A stretch of 64,000 nucleotides of DNA from Spirogloea muscicola (GCA_009602725.1 WELB01000060.1:21017-85016); one strand, 5' to 3'. Positions 11,001-23,398 are shown, counted from the stretch's first letter. Numbers and translations: made by a program. Notes: generated from the letters alone by a model not told the origin.

Positions 11001-13332
11001 AGTAGAGCCAAAAATGTATTCCACACACTGCCAGCTATGAGTTGGGCTTGACAGTATTGACAGACTGACAGCCAGCTATTCAGCTTGATTTTTGTAAGCG
11101 CTGCCCAACTCAAGCCCCACAAGAATCAGACGCAGGAATCCAAGGCAAGAACCAAAGGCGATAAGTATGATCGACTACCGCGGCCACCAAGATGCAGAAT
11201 GCTGTTCATAAGTATCGTATCATAGCCGACAAGATTGTCCACCAGCAATCGCTGCCACCTTCTGGGAGATACAAAAAGCCCAGCAACCTGCGTGAATGGC
11301 ACTCCTACTTTACACTCCATTAGGCTTACCCAAGTGACTCGGCTGGGGCTAGTATGGGCTTTGCCAGTTATGGTGCTCTAGCATGGGACTGCATGTACAG
11401 CATCAAATATCGACGCATAATCTGCGAAGCTGCACAAACGTCAGTTCACTAGTCCAACCTGTTCCCAAAGCAGGAATCATCAGCCGAGATGCTGATGTTG
11501 GCTGTCCGCACCCCATGGCGCACTTTGGCTCCTTCAGAGAGCATTAGGTAGCCCTGATATCCAGCCGCCAACTCAATCATGCATCAGCTATGGTCGTATG
11601 ACAGGTGTCATATAGATATCAAGGGGCAGGCAGACCTCTGGGAAGGTGAAAGGCCTGAGCAGGTGTGCAGATTGGCAAAGTAGCTGAAAGATCAAACCTT
11701 CTCTATGCTGTAGATATATGTGGGGTCACCCAAACTGCTACGCAAGTACTCAAGCTTCTGTTTGGATTGCACTGGACCAAAGACAATCAACAAACTTCGT
11801 CAAGAGTGTCTACAGCATATTTGCAATGAGACTTAAAGCAAGCAACGAAATGCTGCAGACACAGGCAGCACAATCTGCTGCTAGGACTTGGTCACAGCTA
11901 GCATGCAGCAGCTGAGCAACACGAGTGAAACGGGCAAGTATACAGATGTCATACGTCGCAGCTCCTCCAAGCTGTCTCGAGTCCCATGGTCAGTGACCAC
12001 CGGAGTCTTGGGTCCAAGCAGTGCTGCTGCGTGCCTCTGCGAACGAAGAAGCCACCCCATGCAAAGCCCAGGCCTGAGGATGGAGGATGATGGCTAAGCA
12101 GCAAAGAAGCCCTTGTTGAGGCCAAATTCATATTCACTGGCGTATTTTCATCTTCACTGACCTATTCGCAAAGTCACTCGCAATTTCCTATTTCTTGTTG
12201 TATACAGCCAAGGCATAAGTAGAAAGAGTCCAACTGACATAAGGCTTGACGGATTGATGAGAATGTCATATGCACACCTAGTGAAGTATGCTGACATTTA
12301 GCTGCACCGATATGGGGAGATGCTGTGAGGTGCTCACCATGTTCCTGAGTAAAAGCTTCAGCGAGCTGTCGAAGCCCTCGTACCAGGTGAAGCTGGTGCT
12401 GCTCCAGCGGCTGGCATGATGGAGAAGCGCAGTGCCTAGAGGCCCTCGACCAGGCCCGCTTCCGAAACCGTCTTCGATCGTTGCAGTGGACCCCCCCGGA
12501 AGCGGCTCAAGCAAGTCACCTCGGTTGACATGGCCATCCTGCGCAGTCACCTCGGCTGCGGTCGTGCCCTCCCCTTGGTCCACAGCTGAAGCTGCATCAG
12601 GCGCGAGTCCCATTCGTCCGTCCACCCCGTGCAAAGCAGCGGCTGCGGACGGCTCCTGCAGCAACTCCTGCCTCATCTCCGTCCACTTGTTGTAGAGGTC
12701 GCGCGCGGCGCCGGAGGCGTCGGCGCCGCCAGAAGCGTCCAGCAGCATCTGCTTCCAGCGCGCGAGCTCGGCCAGGGACGCGGCCGCCGCCTGCTGCCGG
12801 AAGTCGGTCAGAAGCTCGTCCGCCACCTGACTCCATATCCCCGTTATCTGCCTCAAGAAGAGCAAGACATCTCAGCCGACGTCTCCGCGAAGACACACGG
12901 CAGCGCACCCACGCCGCGTCGACAATAGGCGCAACAACGGGTGGATGCCTCACCTTCACATGCACTATCTGTGCCCCCGCAACAGAAGGCTGTGCGAATT
13001 GCGCCGCGCAAGCAGGCTGCAACCAAGCGAACCACCAGCGCGAGTCAGGCGACGACATCGAAAGACTCTCGAAGGTCGGATTCGGACTGCGACAACAACA
13101 GAAGGAGCGGCGTGGCGACGGCAAGATGCTCATCAACGCGGCGAGGCTTAGGCGGCGGCGGCGAGACCTGGCCGACGAAGGTGGCGTGCATGAGGAGGAG
13201 GAGCGCGAGGAGTAGCGCGGCGTAGAGGAGGGCGAGGAGCTCGAGGCCGACGCGGAAGTGCGGCGTGAGCACGGTGGCGAGGACGCCGGAGAGGCGGGCG
13301 TGGACGCGCAGGAACGCCCGCTCGGTGTCCAT
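8051..13332 (-). CDS. Membralin-like multi-pass membrane protein
   Basis: This is the plant homologue of membralin (TMEM259), an ER membrane protein that in animals takes part in ER-associated degradation. The plant role is little known. Twelve exons join in phase to 745 residues: 13168-13332, 12954-13016, 12338-12847, 11459-11553, 11179-11258, 10741-10827, 10346-10462, 9982-10067, 9755-9861, 9503-9594, 9027-9103 and 8051-8809. The N-terminus MDTERAFLRVHARLSGVL and a transmembrane helix (about residues 29-54) match the family. Other family blocks are GYDTILMNS, FFTTTMSVSFTLRETQARML, HHARHRLPTF, FLFEFFDDSLLAFM, YFPRFFFLYFILFHIYFF and FWSRFEVPALQ. They form the central membrane domain. The last exon encodes a Gln/Ser/Pro-rich tail of about 250 residues, longer and more repetitive than I remember in flowering plants. 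The 170-codon third exon is poorly conserved. Confidence 0.93.
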
Positions 13333-13700
13333 GCCGTCGCGCCGGCGTCCATGGCAGGGGCCGGGGCGCGTCAGCGTCAGCGGTCAGCGCCGCCGGCCGC
13401 GCCGCCGGGAGAGGCGGCGCGCGGCGGCGCGGGCCGCGGTCATGGCCACGTCCCGGCTGGGGCACCGTGGGGGGCCTTTTTTGGCAGTCGCGTCGCAGGC
13501 GCGTCGCACGGCGACCTGTGCAACCCGCTGCATCCGTCCGATGATGGATCGACGGTATCTGGTGGCCGGGCGCTTCTGACGCACCCACACCATGATCTGA
13601 CGTTAACACTTCTGCGTCGCGCTTGCTCTTTATCCGCATGAGTAAGAAAACCTTTCCAGTAGAAGGGGATGGCTGAGGTTAGCCCCAGCCTAGGAAACGA
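13333..13700. other. Upstream region of membralin
   Basis: A GC-rich stretch (about 13340-13480) immediately upstream of the membralin start probably holds its 5' untranslated region and promoter. Long open frames here on both strands are products of the high GC content. I see no clear TATA element. Confidence 0.35.
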
Positions 13701-14250
13701 ATGAACAAAGTTCGAAGGGCCCAGAAGAAGACATGAAAAAGAACTGGCTCTGTCAAATGGACTGTCCATTCTTTTTGGGCTGGCTTTGCCAGCCCCTCTT
13801 CTCTATGGGCCCTTTCTTTCGAGGGAGGGCAGTGAAATGCCAGCCCGAAGGAGGAGGAGGAGGAAACAGGGCGATTGCTGTAAGAGGCCAGCTCCAAGAA
13901 AAGAGGATACACAAACTTGGAAGGGGCCAGAGAAAGTGCTAAAGCACACAGTGAACCAAGTGGCCACGAGGCACTCAGTTGAGCAACCGCAGGTCAGAAA
14001 GACTAGTCTCCGGGTAGCAGGTACCCTGGCCAGATCCCTCAATAGCTCTTTATGCAAGGCAATGGCTGTCAAAGGGGACGACAGCTGTGAGAGGCCAGAC
14101 CAAAAAAGAATCAGCTCAAGCTGTGGCTGAGAGAGAATTGTCTTCCTTATTGACAGCAATGGCTGTGAGAGGCCAGCGCAAGAGGAGAAGTCAGCTCATC
14201 CAGAGCGGGCAAGGGCTGTAAAGGCCAGCCCGAAAGGAAAGGACAAGGTC
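13700..14250 (-). repeat. LINE-like tail and 3' untranslated units, subfamily B
   Basis: Read on the minus strand, about 13970-14035 resembles the end of the subfamily B coding tail (CTGCGGTTGCT followed by CAACTGAGT). It is followed by the untranslated block with TCTCTGGCCCCTTCC and the GGGCTGG/CCAGCCC hairpin at 13776-13795. A second run of GGCTGTGAGAGGCCAG units spans 14060-14240. The same coding-tail-then-hairpin order is seen at 26880-27235 (minus). Confidence 0.5.
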
Positions 14251-14299
14251 CGAAGGGGCTGGGAAGCACGGGGGATGGATAAGGTCCAAGAAGGCCTAA

Positions 14300-14545
14300 G
14301 ATGGCCACCCACAATCGCGCCCATGCTAATGCTTTGCACCAGAAAGCTTGGCGAGCTCTAGTTGGTGGCAGAAGGGTTTCATGTTTGAAATCTAGTATTC
14401 AGGCTTCGATTAGTGACCTTTATGTTTTGACCCGTGGTTACTGAGCGGGTCAAATTGCTGTAGGTTATGTAGGTCTTTAGATGTGCTTGCCTTCGTATTT
14501 GGCCTTTTGGCCTTCCTTCGTCGTTCAATACACGAAATTTTCCCA
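14300..14545 (+). repeat. LINE-like tail, subfamily A
   Basis: The frame translates as ALHQKAWRALVGG and ends SDLYVLTRGY-stop at about 14430-14435. The subfamily A 3' segment with GATGTGCTTGCCTTCGTATTTGGCC and an ATACACGAAATTTTCCC end follows. The upstream part of the element is absent. The frame is intact over the surviving roughly 40 codons. Confidence 0.6.
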
Positions 14546-14549
14546 CAAG

Positions 14550-15459
14550 GAAGGGAGATCCGCTGAGCCTGTCACTCCCTTTCATAGGTGGCCATGCACG
14601 GCAATTGTCAGAAGCACTGCCACATGTAATCTGCTCCTACACACATGACATATCTGATGACATCCTGCGGCTGGGCTCTTCTCCAGCCTCTTGCCCAACT
14701 GAAGCCCTGAGCACTACCATGCATACCCACTTGCTCACATCTACTGCCTCAGCTCGTGGTAGTGCATGTGGAAAGTGACATGTTCTTGTTGTGGACGGCA
14801 AGGATGGACACATCAGCTTCACAAACGTTTGCCATCGGTCCACAGGCCCTGCTTGCCTGTGTACCTCGTTAGCTTATTACACGGAGCAATGACAAAGGTG
14901 TCAAGAGCTGTTCATAGTAGGACACATGACAAGCTTCTAGTAGTGCCTCTTCAAGCTTGCACGAGGAGCTGCTTAGCAGTTGACAATAGTAGTCTTGCAG
15001 CAGTTGACAATAGTAGTCTTGCATGGATTGCATGGAGTGAGCACGTTGCTGCTCACGTTTTTGGTATTAAGGTGCGCAGCTACGTGTGGCTCTTATGGTG
15101 ATGGGTGAAAAGCTACTGCCGTTCACAAGGTTTTCCGAAGCAGGCAGATTGACAGCTCCACCTTGGTGCATCTGTTGTCATTGCTTATGGAATTTTGAAA
15201 AAAGAGAACAACCACCATCACCTACCGTGCTTAAGACTAAATGGAAGAGCTCACTGGCCAGTTCAAGAAGAAGAAGTTCAGCAAAATCGACTGACAGCTG
15301 CTGAACCCGCAGAACGGGCATATGATCTTTGAGGGGTGCGGACACCGGAATGGCGGGCTGTACAGATGGGCAGACAAACCTGGGGAGGCGGATAGCGGAT
15401 TCCCGCTTAAACTGTTACTTCTTCATTTCTTAAACCCCTTATCCCCTGAGGAGGGAGGN
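14550..15459. other. Unassigned region before LIL3
   Basis: I see no recognisable coding sequence. A short direct duplication, CAGTTGACAATAGTAGTCTTGCA, begins near 14977 and again near 15000. The LIL3 transit-peptide exon and promoter should lie here, but I could not identify them. A single unresolved base (N) at 15459 interrupts the sequence where LIL3 coding begins. Confidence 0.4.
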
Positions 15460-16385
15460 GCCGCCGCCGGGCGGCCGCTGGCGCGCGCGGCCGTGAAGGA
15501 GGCCGAGGCCGAGGCGGGTGCGGCGGCGTCGGTACCCAAGTTCTCGGACCCCCGCTGGAAGAACGGCACCTGGGACCTCGCGCAGTTCACCACCGACGGC
15601 AAGACGCAGTGGGACGCCGTCATCGACGCCGGTGAGCGCCATTAAGCGCGGCCGCCGAACGAGCTGCGAGGCCCCACCTTGTACCTTGATACCGTTTTCC
15701 TACTCGGGCTTCTCATGCTCGTCACCTCGGGGGGCCTTCTCGGTGATGCAGAGGTGCTGCGGCGCAAGTGGCTCGAGGACAACCCAGAGTCGAGCACCAA
15801 CGACGACCCCGTGCTGTTCGAGAGCTCCCAGGTGCCGTGGTGGGCTTGGACGCGCCGCTTCCACCTCCCCGAGGCCGAGAAGCTCAACGGTGCGCACACC
15901 ACCATCTCTCTCTCTTCGCCGCAATGTGGCTTCCTCAGTGCAGCGAAGGCGGCAAGACAGCGGCGCTGCCGCTTCTGTGCTTGCTGGATGCTGCGGCGCG
16001 CACAGAGGGCTTCTTGGATCGCGTGCTTGAAATGAAAGCCCTCAGCGTACTCTGCCCCACTTGACCTCATCTGGCGGCTCATTGCTGCTTCTACATTGAC
16101 ATTTGGTCTGGCTGTGAAAGAGCAGGGCGTGCGGCGATGGTGGGCTACTTTGCGGCCTACGTCGTGGACTCAGCAACCGGCATGGGCCTTGTGGACCAGC
16201 AGAGCAGTTTCCTCGGCAAGCTCCTGCTCTTCCTCACCGTCGTCGGTGTGCTACTCATCCGCAAGACAGACGACGTGAACAGCCTCAAGGGCCTCGCCGA
16301 CGAGTGGACCTTCTACGACAGGCAGTGGGAGGCGACGTGGAAGGAGGGCAAGCGCCCGTCTGACGGCGACAAGCCAGCCGAGTAG
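15460..16385 (+). CDS. LIL3: Light-harvesting-like protein LIL3, N-terminus unresolved
   Basis: LIL3 is a thylakoid membrane protein of the LHC superfamily that binds and stabilises geranylgeranyl reductase and protochlorophyllide oxidoreductase in chlorophyll and tocopherol synthesis. Exons: up to 15631, 15752-15889 and 16126-16385, joined in phase (phase 1 at both junctions). Family blocks in order are [50 protein letters not shown] and [18 protein letters not shown]. The LHC motif ExxNGRAAM is followed by a transmembrane stretch [13 protein letters not shown]. The third exon starts at 16126, so the Gly codon is split across the junction. An N at 15459 lies just before the conserved part, and the sequence before it does not look like a transit peptide. 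An assembly join or an unseen first exon is likely. Confidence 0.93.
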
Positions 16386-17390
16386 AAGGGACAATGTCAT
16401 CTGTCTCATGCATGGCGGTGTTTATTGTTCCTGGTGATGAGGAGTGCAGCACCTTGACAGACGGGTTGCGTATACATGGCATTTTTCTAAAGCAGGGCAT
16501 TGACCTGCCGAGGCGCACGCATGCATTGTAGCTCATGAATGTGATCAAGTTCATTACAATCACAGACGTCTCTTCGATCTATCGCTACTGGAGCACAATA
16601 AGCACCAGCCATATGCTTCTCATTGTTGTCCCGGGCACGTCATATTGTCCTCACTCAATTCATACTTGTGGAAGGCTGTCCATATCCTACATTGCATATG
16701 ATAGCCAGCAGTGAAGGTGAACAGATTGCGCTGGCCTGGGCCACAGCATTTGACAATGCGCAGGACAACAAGCAGGGGTGTGCGGATGCAAGAGCTCAGC
16801 ATGACGCTTACGCACTGAACCAAGCTTTTAAATGCATTGGCATCTGCCATTAAGGTGCCACGCTGTGCTAGACCTGTGGTTCCAGCATTCATGGGGCGGC
16901 TAAACAAGGACACTGGAGTGTCCAGTGAACACTGTCCAGTGTCCACTGTTCAACTACGATAGAATCGTGCTATCGAGCACTAGAGTGACCACACCAGCCA
17001 TCCTAAAGGTCCGAGGATCAAAGGAAGCTAGAAATGGAGAGTAAGTCATGGAGGATACAGTGAAGCAAGAGAAGGCAAGACCGTTAAGCGCATTGTGGGG
17101 AACTGTTCGCGTTAATGTTGATGGAATTGGTTTGATGGATCACGTCGTCTGCAGGTTCATTGGACAAGGCCCGAGGCACCACCCGCCATAGCCGTGCCCC
17201 TGCCCCATCGGCGACGGCGGCGGCGGCGGCGGCGGCGGCGCAGGCCTGCGGCCTCTCGCGGAAGCCCGGGGCCGTCGTCGAGCGGCAGAGCGTGGCGGAG
17301 GAGGCCGGCCTGGCTGCAGTTTCGCAGCTTCGCCACCGGCTCCGGAGTGATGTGAGGGCCTCGTCGCCGGAGCATGGCGTGAGGACCATC
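16386..17390. other. Intergenic region upstream of HIRA
   Basis: It contains the 3' flank of LIL3 and the HIRA promoter. A short palindromic area with repeated CACTGG/GTCCAGTG words lies at 16908-16950. A GGC-repeat tract at about 17216-17240 begins the GC-rich 5' flank of HIRA. No gene is recognised. Confidence 0.4.
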
Positions 17391-17394
17391 CGCC

Positions 17395-17424
<30 letters not shown>
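17391..17424 (+). repeat. GGC trinucleotide tract abutting HIRA start codon
   Basis: About ten GGC/CGG units run directly into the ATG at 17425. Similar tracts abut the start codons of the PfkB kinase and the SWAP70-like gene. Confidence 0.8.
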
Positions 17425-17425
<1 letters not shown>

Positions 17426-20400
17426 TGCTGGTGGTGAAGCCGGCGTGGGTGGGCCACGCCGGGACGCCCATCTTCGCCGTCGACGTCCACCCTGATGGCA
17501 CGCGCTTCGCCACCGCCGGCGGCGACCACAAGGCGAGCGCCGTGGACGACGACAGCTCGTCCACAGGGCTCTAGGGTCAGTTTCAGGGTTTAGGGTTTAG
17601 GATTTAGCAGCTCCCAAGAGCTCCAGCACAAGAGCGCCGCTGAGTGCGGCAGTTCGCGGCATGCAATATTGACAGCTGGCAGTCGCTCGTGGGACGAGCA
17701 ATGGCTCCTCTGGCCTGCCGCCTTCCCACCACGGCTGGTCATCCCGCTTACAGGAGGGATAAGAGATTACAATTAGCTTGCGAGTGGGGCCAAATGGCTG
17801 GAGAGGACCCCATAGCAGTGCATGTTCCCGGCCTCAGCTCACTTGGCTCGTGCATTGGGCCTGCCTCCTCCCCTCCTGAGGCCCTCAGTGGCCCCAAACC
17901 CCCCACTCCGGCTCATGCTTTGCACCAGAAAGCTGGGCGAGCTCTAATTGGTGGCAGAAGGGCTTGGAATTTGCCATCTGGTATTGAGGCATCGATTAGC
18001 GGGGCCTTAATGTGTCACCCTGTTGTTACTGAGCCGGTCAATGGCAGTCGGTAATGTACGTCATCAGATGTACTTGCATTGTACTTTGCCACTTTGGCCT
18101 TCCATTATCTCTATACACGCAAGCTTTCCTCTCCATGACGCCAGGCACGTTCCCTGAGTGCGCAGGTGCGGATCTGGAGCATGGCGCCGCTTCTGGACGA
18201 GGCGGCCGAGCTCGACGCCGGCGTCCCCAAGAAGCTGGCCACGCTGAGCGAGCACTTTGGGCCCGTCAACTGCGCGCGCTGGTCGCGCAGCGGCCGCTAC
18301 CTCGCCTCCGGCTCCGACGACAAGGTCATCTTGGTGTGCGAGCGGCGGGCCGGCGCAGGCACCGCGCAGTTCGGCTCGGCGGAGCCGCCGGACGTTGAGA
18401 ACTGGAAGGTGGTGCTGCACCTCCGCGGCCATGCTGCCGACGTGGTCAGCGCCCCAGCTCCTGGCCGAATGTACCTGAGCTACTGACCAGCGAATGTATC
18501 TCACTTTGCTCAGTGCCTTCTGTGGTTGTGCTCGCGGCTCAAGTGTCTGAGCCCGGCAGGGACGGCGGCGGCGCAGGTGGACCTGGCATGGTCGCCGGGC
18601 GACGCGCAGCTGGCGTCGTGCAGCCTGGACAACACGGTGCGGGTGTGGGATGGGCGGACCGGCGCGCCCGTCGTGACGCTCGAGGGCCATGGCAGCTGGG
18701 TGAAGGGCGTCGCGTGGGACCCCATCGGCTCCTTCCTCGCCAGCCAGTCGGACGACCGCAGCGTCGCCGTGTGGCAGACGCGCGACTGGAGCCTTGCTGC
18801 TCGCATCCGCGGGCCGTACGACCGCTCCGTTAGTCCCTCCCTCCCTCCCTCTCTCCCTCCCTCCCTCCCTCCCTGTATGTGTCTTGCTGTCTTTTTCCCT
18901 CCCTCCTCCCTTCCTCCCTCCCTCTCTATATGTGTGTTGCTTTCGTCCTACCCCAATGACGGCGCGTCTGCGGGCCGTCCGTGCTGGCCAGGTGGGGGCC
19001 ACGTTCTTCCGGCGGCTCAGCTGGTCGCCATGCGGCACATTCCTGACGACGACCAACAGCTACGAGGCACCATCGCACACGGCGGCAGTCATCTGCCGCG
19101 GCTCATGGAACACACCCTTCTCGTTTGTCGGCCACCGGGCACCCGTCGTGGTTGTGCGCTACGGTCCCTACCTCCTCAAGCCGCCACCGCCACGACCGCC
19201 GACGGTGCCGCCAACTGAGGAGGCTGGAGGTGACATCTCTCAACCGACAGTTTGAGCCCCAAGTCCATCAACCTTTAAATAGGCCAAATTGACAGAAATC
19301 TCGACATGTTATCCTTGACTTATAAGGATCTGAGTGCACTCACCCCTCAGTAATGTAGGCGCATAGACAGCCTGTGTTCATTACTGGCTGAATTTATAGC
19401 TGACACACCATTTGTGCAGGACGGTCAGCCGAGCCAGCGCCAGAAAGCCACAACGGCGACGGCAAGGGGCCACTTGGAAGCAAGGCCGCGAGCCTCCTGA
19501 ATGGCGTAGCTGCTGCCGCTGTCGCAAACGGCACCGGGGCCAAGTCGCCTCCCGCCGGAGGCGGTGGCGGTGGGCAGCGGCAGCACCTTCCCACCGGAGG
19601 AGCCGCCGCGGGGGCGGCGGGGGCGGGGCCGTTCAGCTGCCTGGCGCTGGGCAGCCAGGACTGCAAGGTCACGGTCTGGTTCACCGGCTCGCCGACGCCG
19701 CTGCTCATCGCCGCTCACTTCTTCGACGCCGCCGTCTCAGACCTCGCTTGGTGAGCTTTGCCTGCCTTAGCGCCATGCGCCATGCCTAGGTGTGCCTGCA
19801 AGCCTGGGCCTTGAGCCAAAACCCATCAGTCCAACTTACCATTCACCAAAACCCATAAGTCCAACTTAGCATCCACTGCTGTCTGGGACCGAGCAGTGAG
19901 ACTTGGTCAAGCCCGAGTAAGTTGTATCTTGGACTTGGTTTGCGTACAGGGCAAGCGATGGTTGCACGCTGCTGGCGTGCTCCACGGACGGCACTCTGGC
20001 GGCGTTTGCGTTCGAGGGCGGCGAGCTCGGGGAGCCGTACTCGCCAGCGGAGATGGACGCTTTCCGGAAGCTGCAGTACGGGTCGGCGGCCGCGCTGGGG
20101 GCTGTGGCCGAGAGCGCCGACCTGCTGGCACTGGAGGAAGAGGCAGCTGCCAAGGTGGTCGAGCAGCGGCGGCTGCAGCCGCCGCCGCCGCCGCAGGCGG
20201 CGGACCCGGGCTCCGTGACAGCGGCGGCGGCAGCACCGCGGATGGCATCGTCCGCTCCAGCAGACACGCAAGCGTACAGCGGGACCCCCCTCGCGGCGTC
20301 GCCTGTGCAGCAGCAGGTGGTGACGCGGCCGGACGGCCGGCGCCGTATAATCCCGCAGGCACTCGCGGGCGCGGCGTCGCCGCTGCCCGAGGTCTCTGGC

Positions 20401-23398
20401 AAGCGCTTCTTCGGTGGCAGCGGTGGCAGCTCTGAAGAACATGGCGGAGTCGTGGCAGAGGCCCCGGCTGACGGTGTCGGCAAGCTGATGCCACCTCCGC
20501 CGCCGCTGCCGCCGCCAGCCCAGAAGCGACTCCACATGAATGCCGCCGCCGCTGCCAGCAACGGCGCTGAGGTAGGCGCCGCCGAAGCGGCGCCGTCGGC
20601 CCGCGCTTCGGCACGGTTGGTTGCACCGCTCCCGCTTGACGCGGTCGGCGTCTCCATCGCCGCCGGCAGCGGCCCGGCGGAGCTGGTGATTAGGAGCACC
20701 GGCGGGGCACAGCGGGACACGCTGGCTGTGAGCATCAAGCTGGCACCGGGCTGGCTGAGCTCGCCGCCGAGGGAGGACGGCGGCGGCCGGCCGCAGGTCG
20801 TAGTCCTGGAGGAGCGCCTCATGGGCCCCGACCCTTCAACATCTGGTACACTTAAAAGCTCGAGACCATTAGTATCCTGATAATCAGCATCCTGTGCCTC
20901 AGCCCTATTAATAAGGCCCAATGATACGTCTTGGACCCTAATTTGACCTTATGCCCAGTTTCTTAGCGCCTCATAACCCAGAACCCTTAGCAGATCTGTT
21001 AACCATGAGCTCATCCACTGAATCAGCGACCTCCAAACCCTCTGCAATCTTATTGGCTGGACAGTACCAACAGTTATAGCTGATGTTGGATTGAGGTGCG
21101 ACTTGTTCTTAAGATGTCATCGGCAGTTACAAGGTCCAGCTGCAGCGACACGGAGCCATACGCGCCCATACTTGCTGTGTGCTTGGCTAACCGAGGCAAG
21201 CGAGTGGGTGCGAGGGACTCTGAAGGGCGGGAGTTGGTCTGCACTCACGGTGGAGTGGTGGCATGGCATGACGCCCTGCCCTGCGCGGCCTCCGCAATGG
21301 CCGGCAACGCCCACCTGTGGGCGGTCGCATGCCGCGACGGCACCCTCCAGGTGGTCAATCTGTCTCCTTGACTTGCTCAAGTGCTTGTATGAGCTTCCTG
21401 GCCCATTTCTTAGACATGCTTGCATGAGCGACATGAATTAAATATTCCAGATTCCAAGAGCGGTGCTCGCCGTGATACGTACTCTACCTCTCTCTTTCAC
21501 AGACATTTGCAATGGCCAATGTAGATTTTCACTGATGTACTGTCCAGTCGACATGCCCAACTGCCTCCAATGCGTCCCGGTGGGATCTGGCGGACAACTA
21601 TTGGGGTATACTTAGACAAAAAATTATTGTCATGTTCGTGTGAGCTCGTCAGGTGTACACGTCTGCCGGGAGGAGGGCTCTGCCGCCCATGCTGCTCGGC
21701 TCGCCGGCAGCGTTCCTGGAGGCTGACAGCGGGTGGCGGCTCCTGGCTGTCACGCTCTCGGGGGACGTGCACCTGTGGGACCTGAGCTTGGGCAAGCGCA
21801 TACTGCTCACCACTCTCGCGCCACTACTCCACGCCTCCAAGGACCTGTCAGGTAAACCTGTCACACCTGCCTGCCATTTCTTATACCCTTACCCTTGACC
21901 TCCAAGCTCTATCAGGTCAGCCGCTAGCCTCTGACAGCCAGATACGTTATCCCCAAGTATTAATCCTGGATAATGATGCTGGCCCACAGCTCCACCCTCG
22001 AGGACAGGTCCAGCATATGGTTGCAATATGCCTGCTCTAATCATTCATTTCGGTCTCAGTTGTATTTGACCAGGCAGAGCCTTCCATGCATCAAACTTTC
22101 TGGCCTGCAGCGTCGTGACGGGCAACTTGTATAATCCCATGTCAGGCAAGCTCAACGTGGTGTCAGCGAGGCTGTCCACAGCCTCAGGGTCGCCGATCGT
22201 CGTCCTCCTCAACCGCCACGCCTTCCTATTCCACATGGCAATGGGCGTGTGGCTACGGGTCGCCGACGATGCATTCCCGGCATCGGACTTCGTGTCATCG
22301 TGGGGCGGCGGTGACGGGGCCGAGGGCGGCGAGCTTGCAAGCCTGCAGGCCGGCATAGCCCGCGAGATCAGGGCCAAGGGCCATGTCTTTGGCGCAAACC
22401 CGACATACCTCCTGGACAGGTGCACAGCTTACCTTGCTGTGAGTACCCATCAAGGCTACTGATTAGGAACTCTTTGCAGATCCACGCTGTTAGCGTCACA
22501 AGATATTCTTTTGCGGCCAGGATAAGATGTTAAGTACGTGTGCTCCTCCTAGGTGTACATATAGCCTTGCAGCTGTCCCCAGGGCTTAATGGGGTTTGGT
22601 TGCAGGCGTGGTGGGGAGACCAAAGAGCAGACACGGGCGCACATAGAGCAGTCGCTTGCTTCGGCTGAAGCATTGGAGTCCGCAGAAGAGTACCGCCGCT
22701 GGCTCTCATCGTATGCTCGCCACCTCACAAGGTACTTATACTCCTCAACAACAAAACGATCACGCGTTTCTTCTATGTTCGCCAGGGCGCATAATACTGT
22801 GCCAGTAATGTGGGATAATTACACCATCTGCTATGTGATTGGTCACATCAAAAGGTGTCCAATCCGCTCAACAGGCGCATCCTCGCATCTCTCCACTAAT
22901 TTGCGAGTTTGGTATGACCAGAGAGGGGGATGTCACCCGGCTGCGGGAGCTGTGCGAAGCTCTGTTGGGGCCGTCTCCATCAATTGCAGCAGGTGGAAGG
23001 ACGCAATGGGAGCCAATGGTTCTGGTAAGATGCTCAGCTCCGTTAAGTTGAACACCAAATGTGTTACACTGATGTATTGAAGCAGCTTGTCATCTGATAC
23101 AAGACTAAGCATGTTGAGGTTTGTATGACCTATTAAGTGGATGACACATAAGACCTGGACATGATTTGTCAGTACTTTTGTTGATCTGACTGCACGTCCT
23201 TGTCATGACTTCCCTGCACCCTTAGAACTGCAAGATAAGATTCTACTTTCTTTCCTCACAAGTAGCTGTATGGTATGTGGCTTTCAGGGCTTCCACAAGA
23301 GGGCCTTGTTGAGAGAGGTGGTCCTTCCTGCCATGACATCCAATCGAGCAATTCAACGTCTTTTGAACGAATTCTTAGATCTTGTGAAAGAGCTGTAG
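17425..23398 (+). CDS. HIRA: HIRA histone chaperone
   Basis: HIRA is the WD40 subunit of the complex that deposits histone H3.3 independently of replication in the nucleus. Twelve exons join in phase to 1046 residues, near the usual plant length of about 1020: 17425-17532, 18166-18444, 18577-18828, 18992-19229, 19420-19750, 19950-20845, 21127-21350, 21653-21851, 22146-22419, 22606-22731, 22922-23024 and 23288-23398. The N-terminal third is a WD40 propeller ([74 protein letters not shown]). The ASF1-binding B domain is at about residue 525 ([16 protein letters not shown]). The HIRA C-terminal domain follows ([46 protein letters not shown]). Intron 1 appears to use a GC donor (AAG/GCGAGC) and contains a LINE-like fragment. 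Intron 3 is a CCCT-rich tract. Confidence 0.96.
17570..17610 (+). repeat. Telomere-like TTTAGGG motif in HIRA intron 1
   Basis: TTTAGGGTTTAGGATTTAG-like sequence near 17589-17608 is a short, degenerate plant telomere-type motif inside an intron. It is far too short to be a chromosome end. Confidence 0.6.
17905..18125 (+). repeat. LINE-like tail, subfamily A, in HIRA intron 1
   Basis: The frame gives [13 protein letters not shown], as in the copy at 26400. It is followed by the 3' segment with CATCAGATGTACTTGC, GTACTTTGCC and TTGGCCTTCC, ending about 40 bases before the exon 2 acceptor. It is in the same orientation as the host gene. Confidence 0.6.
18829..18950 (+). repeat. CCCT polypyrimidine tract in HIRA intron 3
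   Basis: Repeated CCCT/CCCTC units occupy most of the short intron between 18829 and 18991. The complementary strand is purine-rich. Confidence 0.8.

Noticed and set aside
12100-12150. Possible membralin exon with YEFGLNKGFF
   Set aside because: It resembled a membralin segment, but an exon at 11459-11553 provides the correct conserved sequence and joins in phase, leaving no place for it.
12597-13639. Long Arg/Pro-rich open frames antisense or out of frame to membralin exons
   Set aside because: High GC removes stop codons in all frames. The conserved membralin residues lie in other frames joined by good splice signals.
18064-20921. Open frames of 240-350 codons on the minus strand over HIRA
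   Set aside because: They are shadows of GC-rich HIRA exons, have no domain resemblance, and the plus-strand exons encode a complete HIRA.
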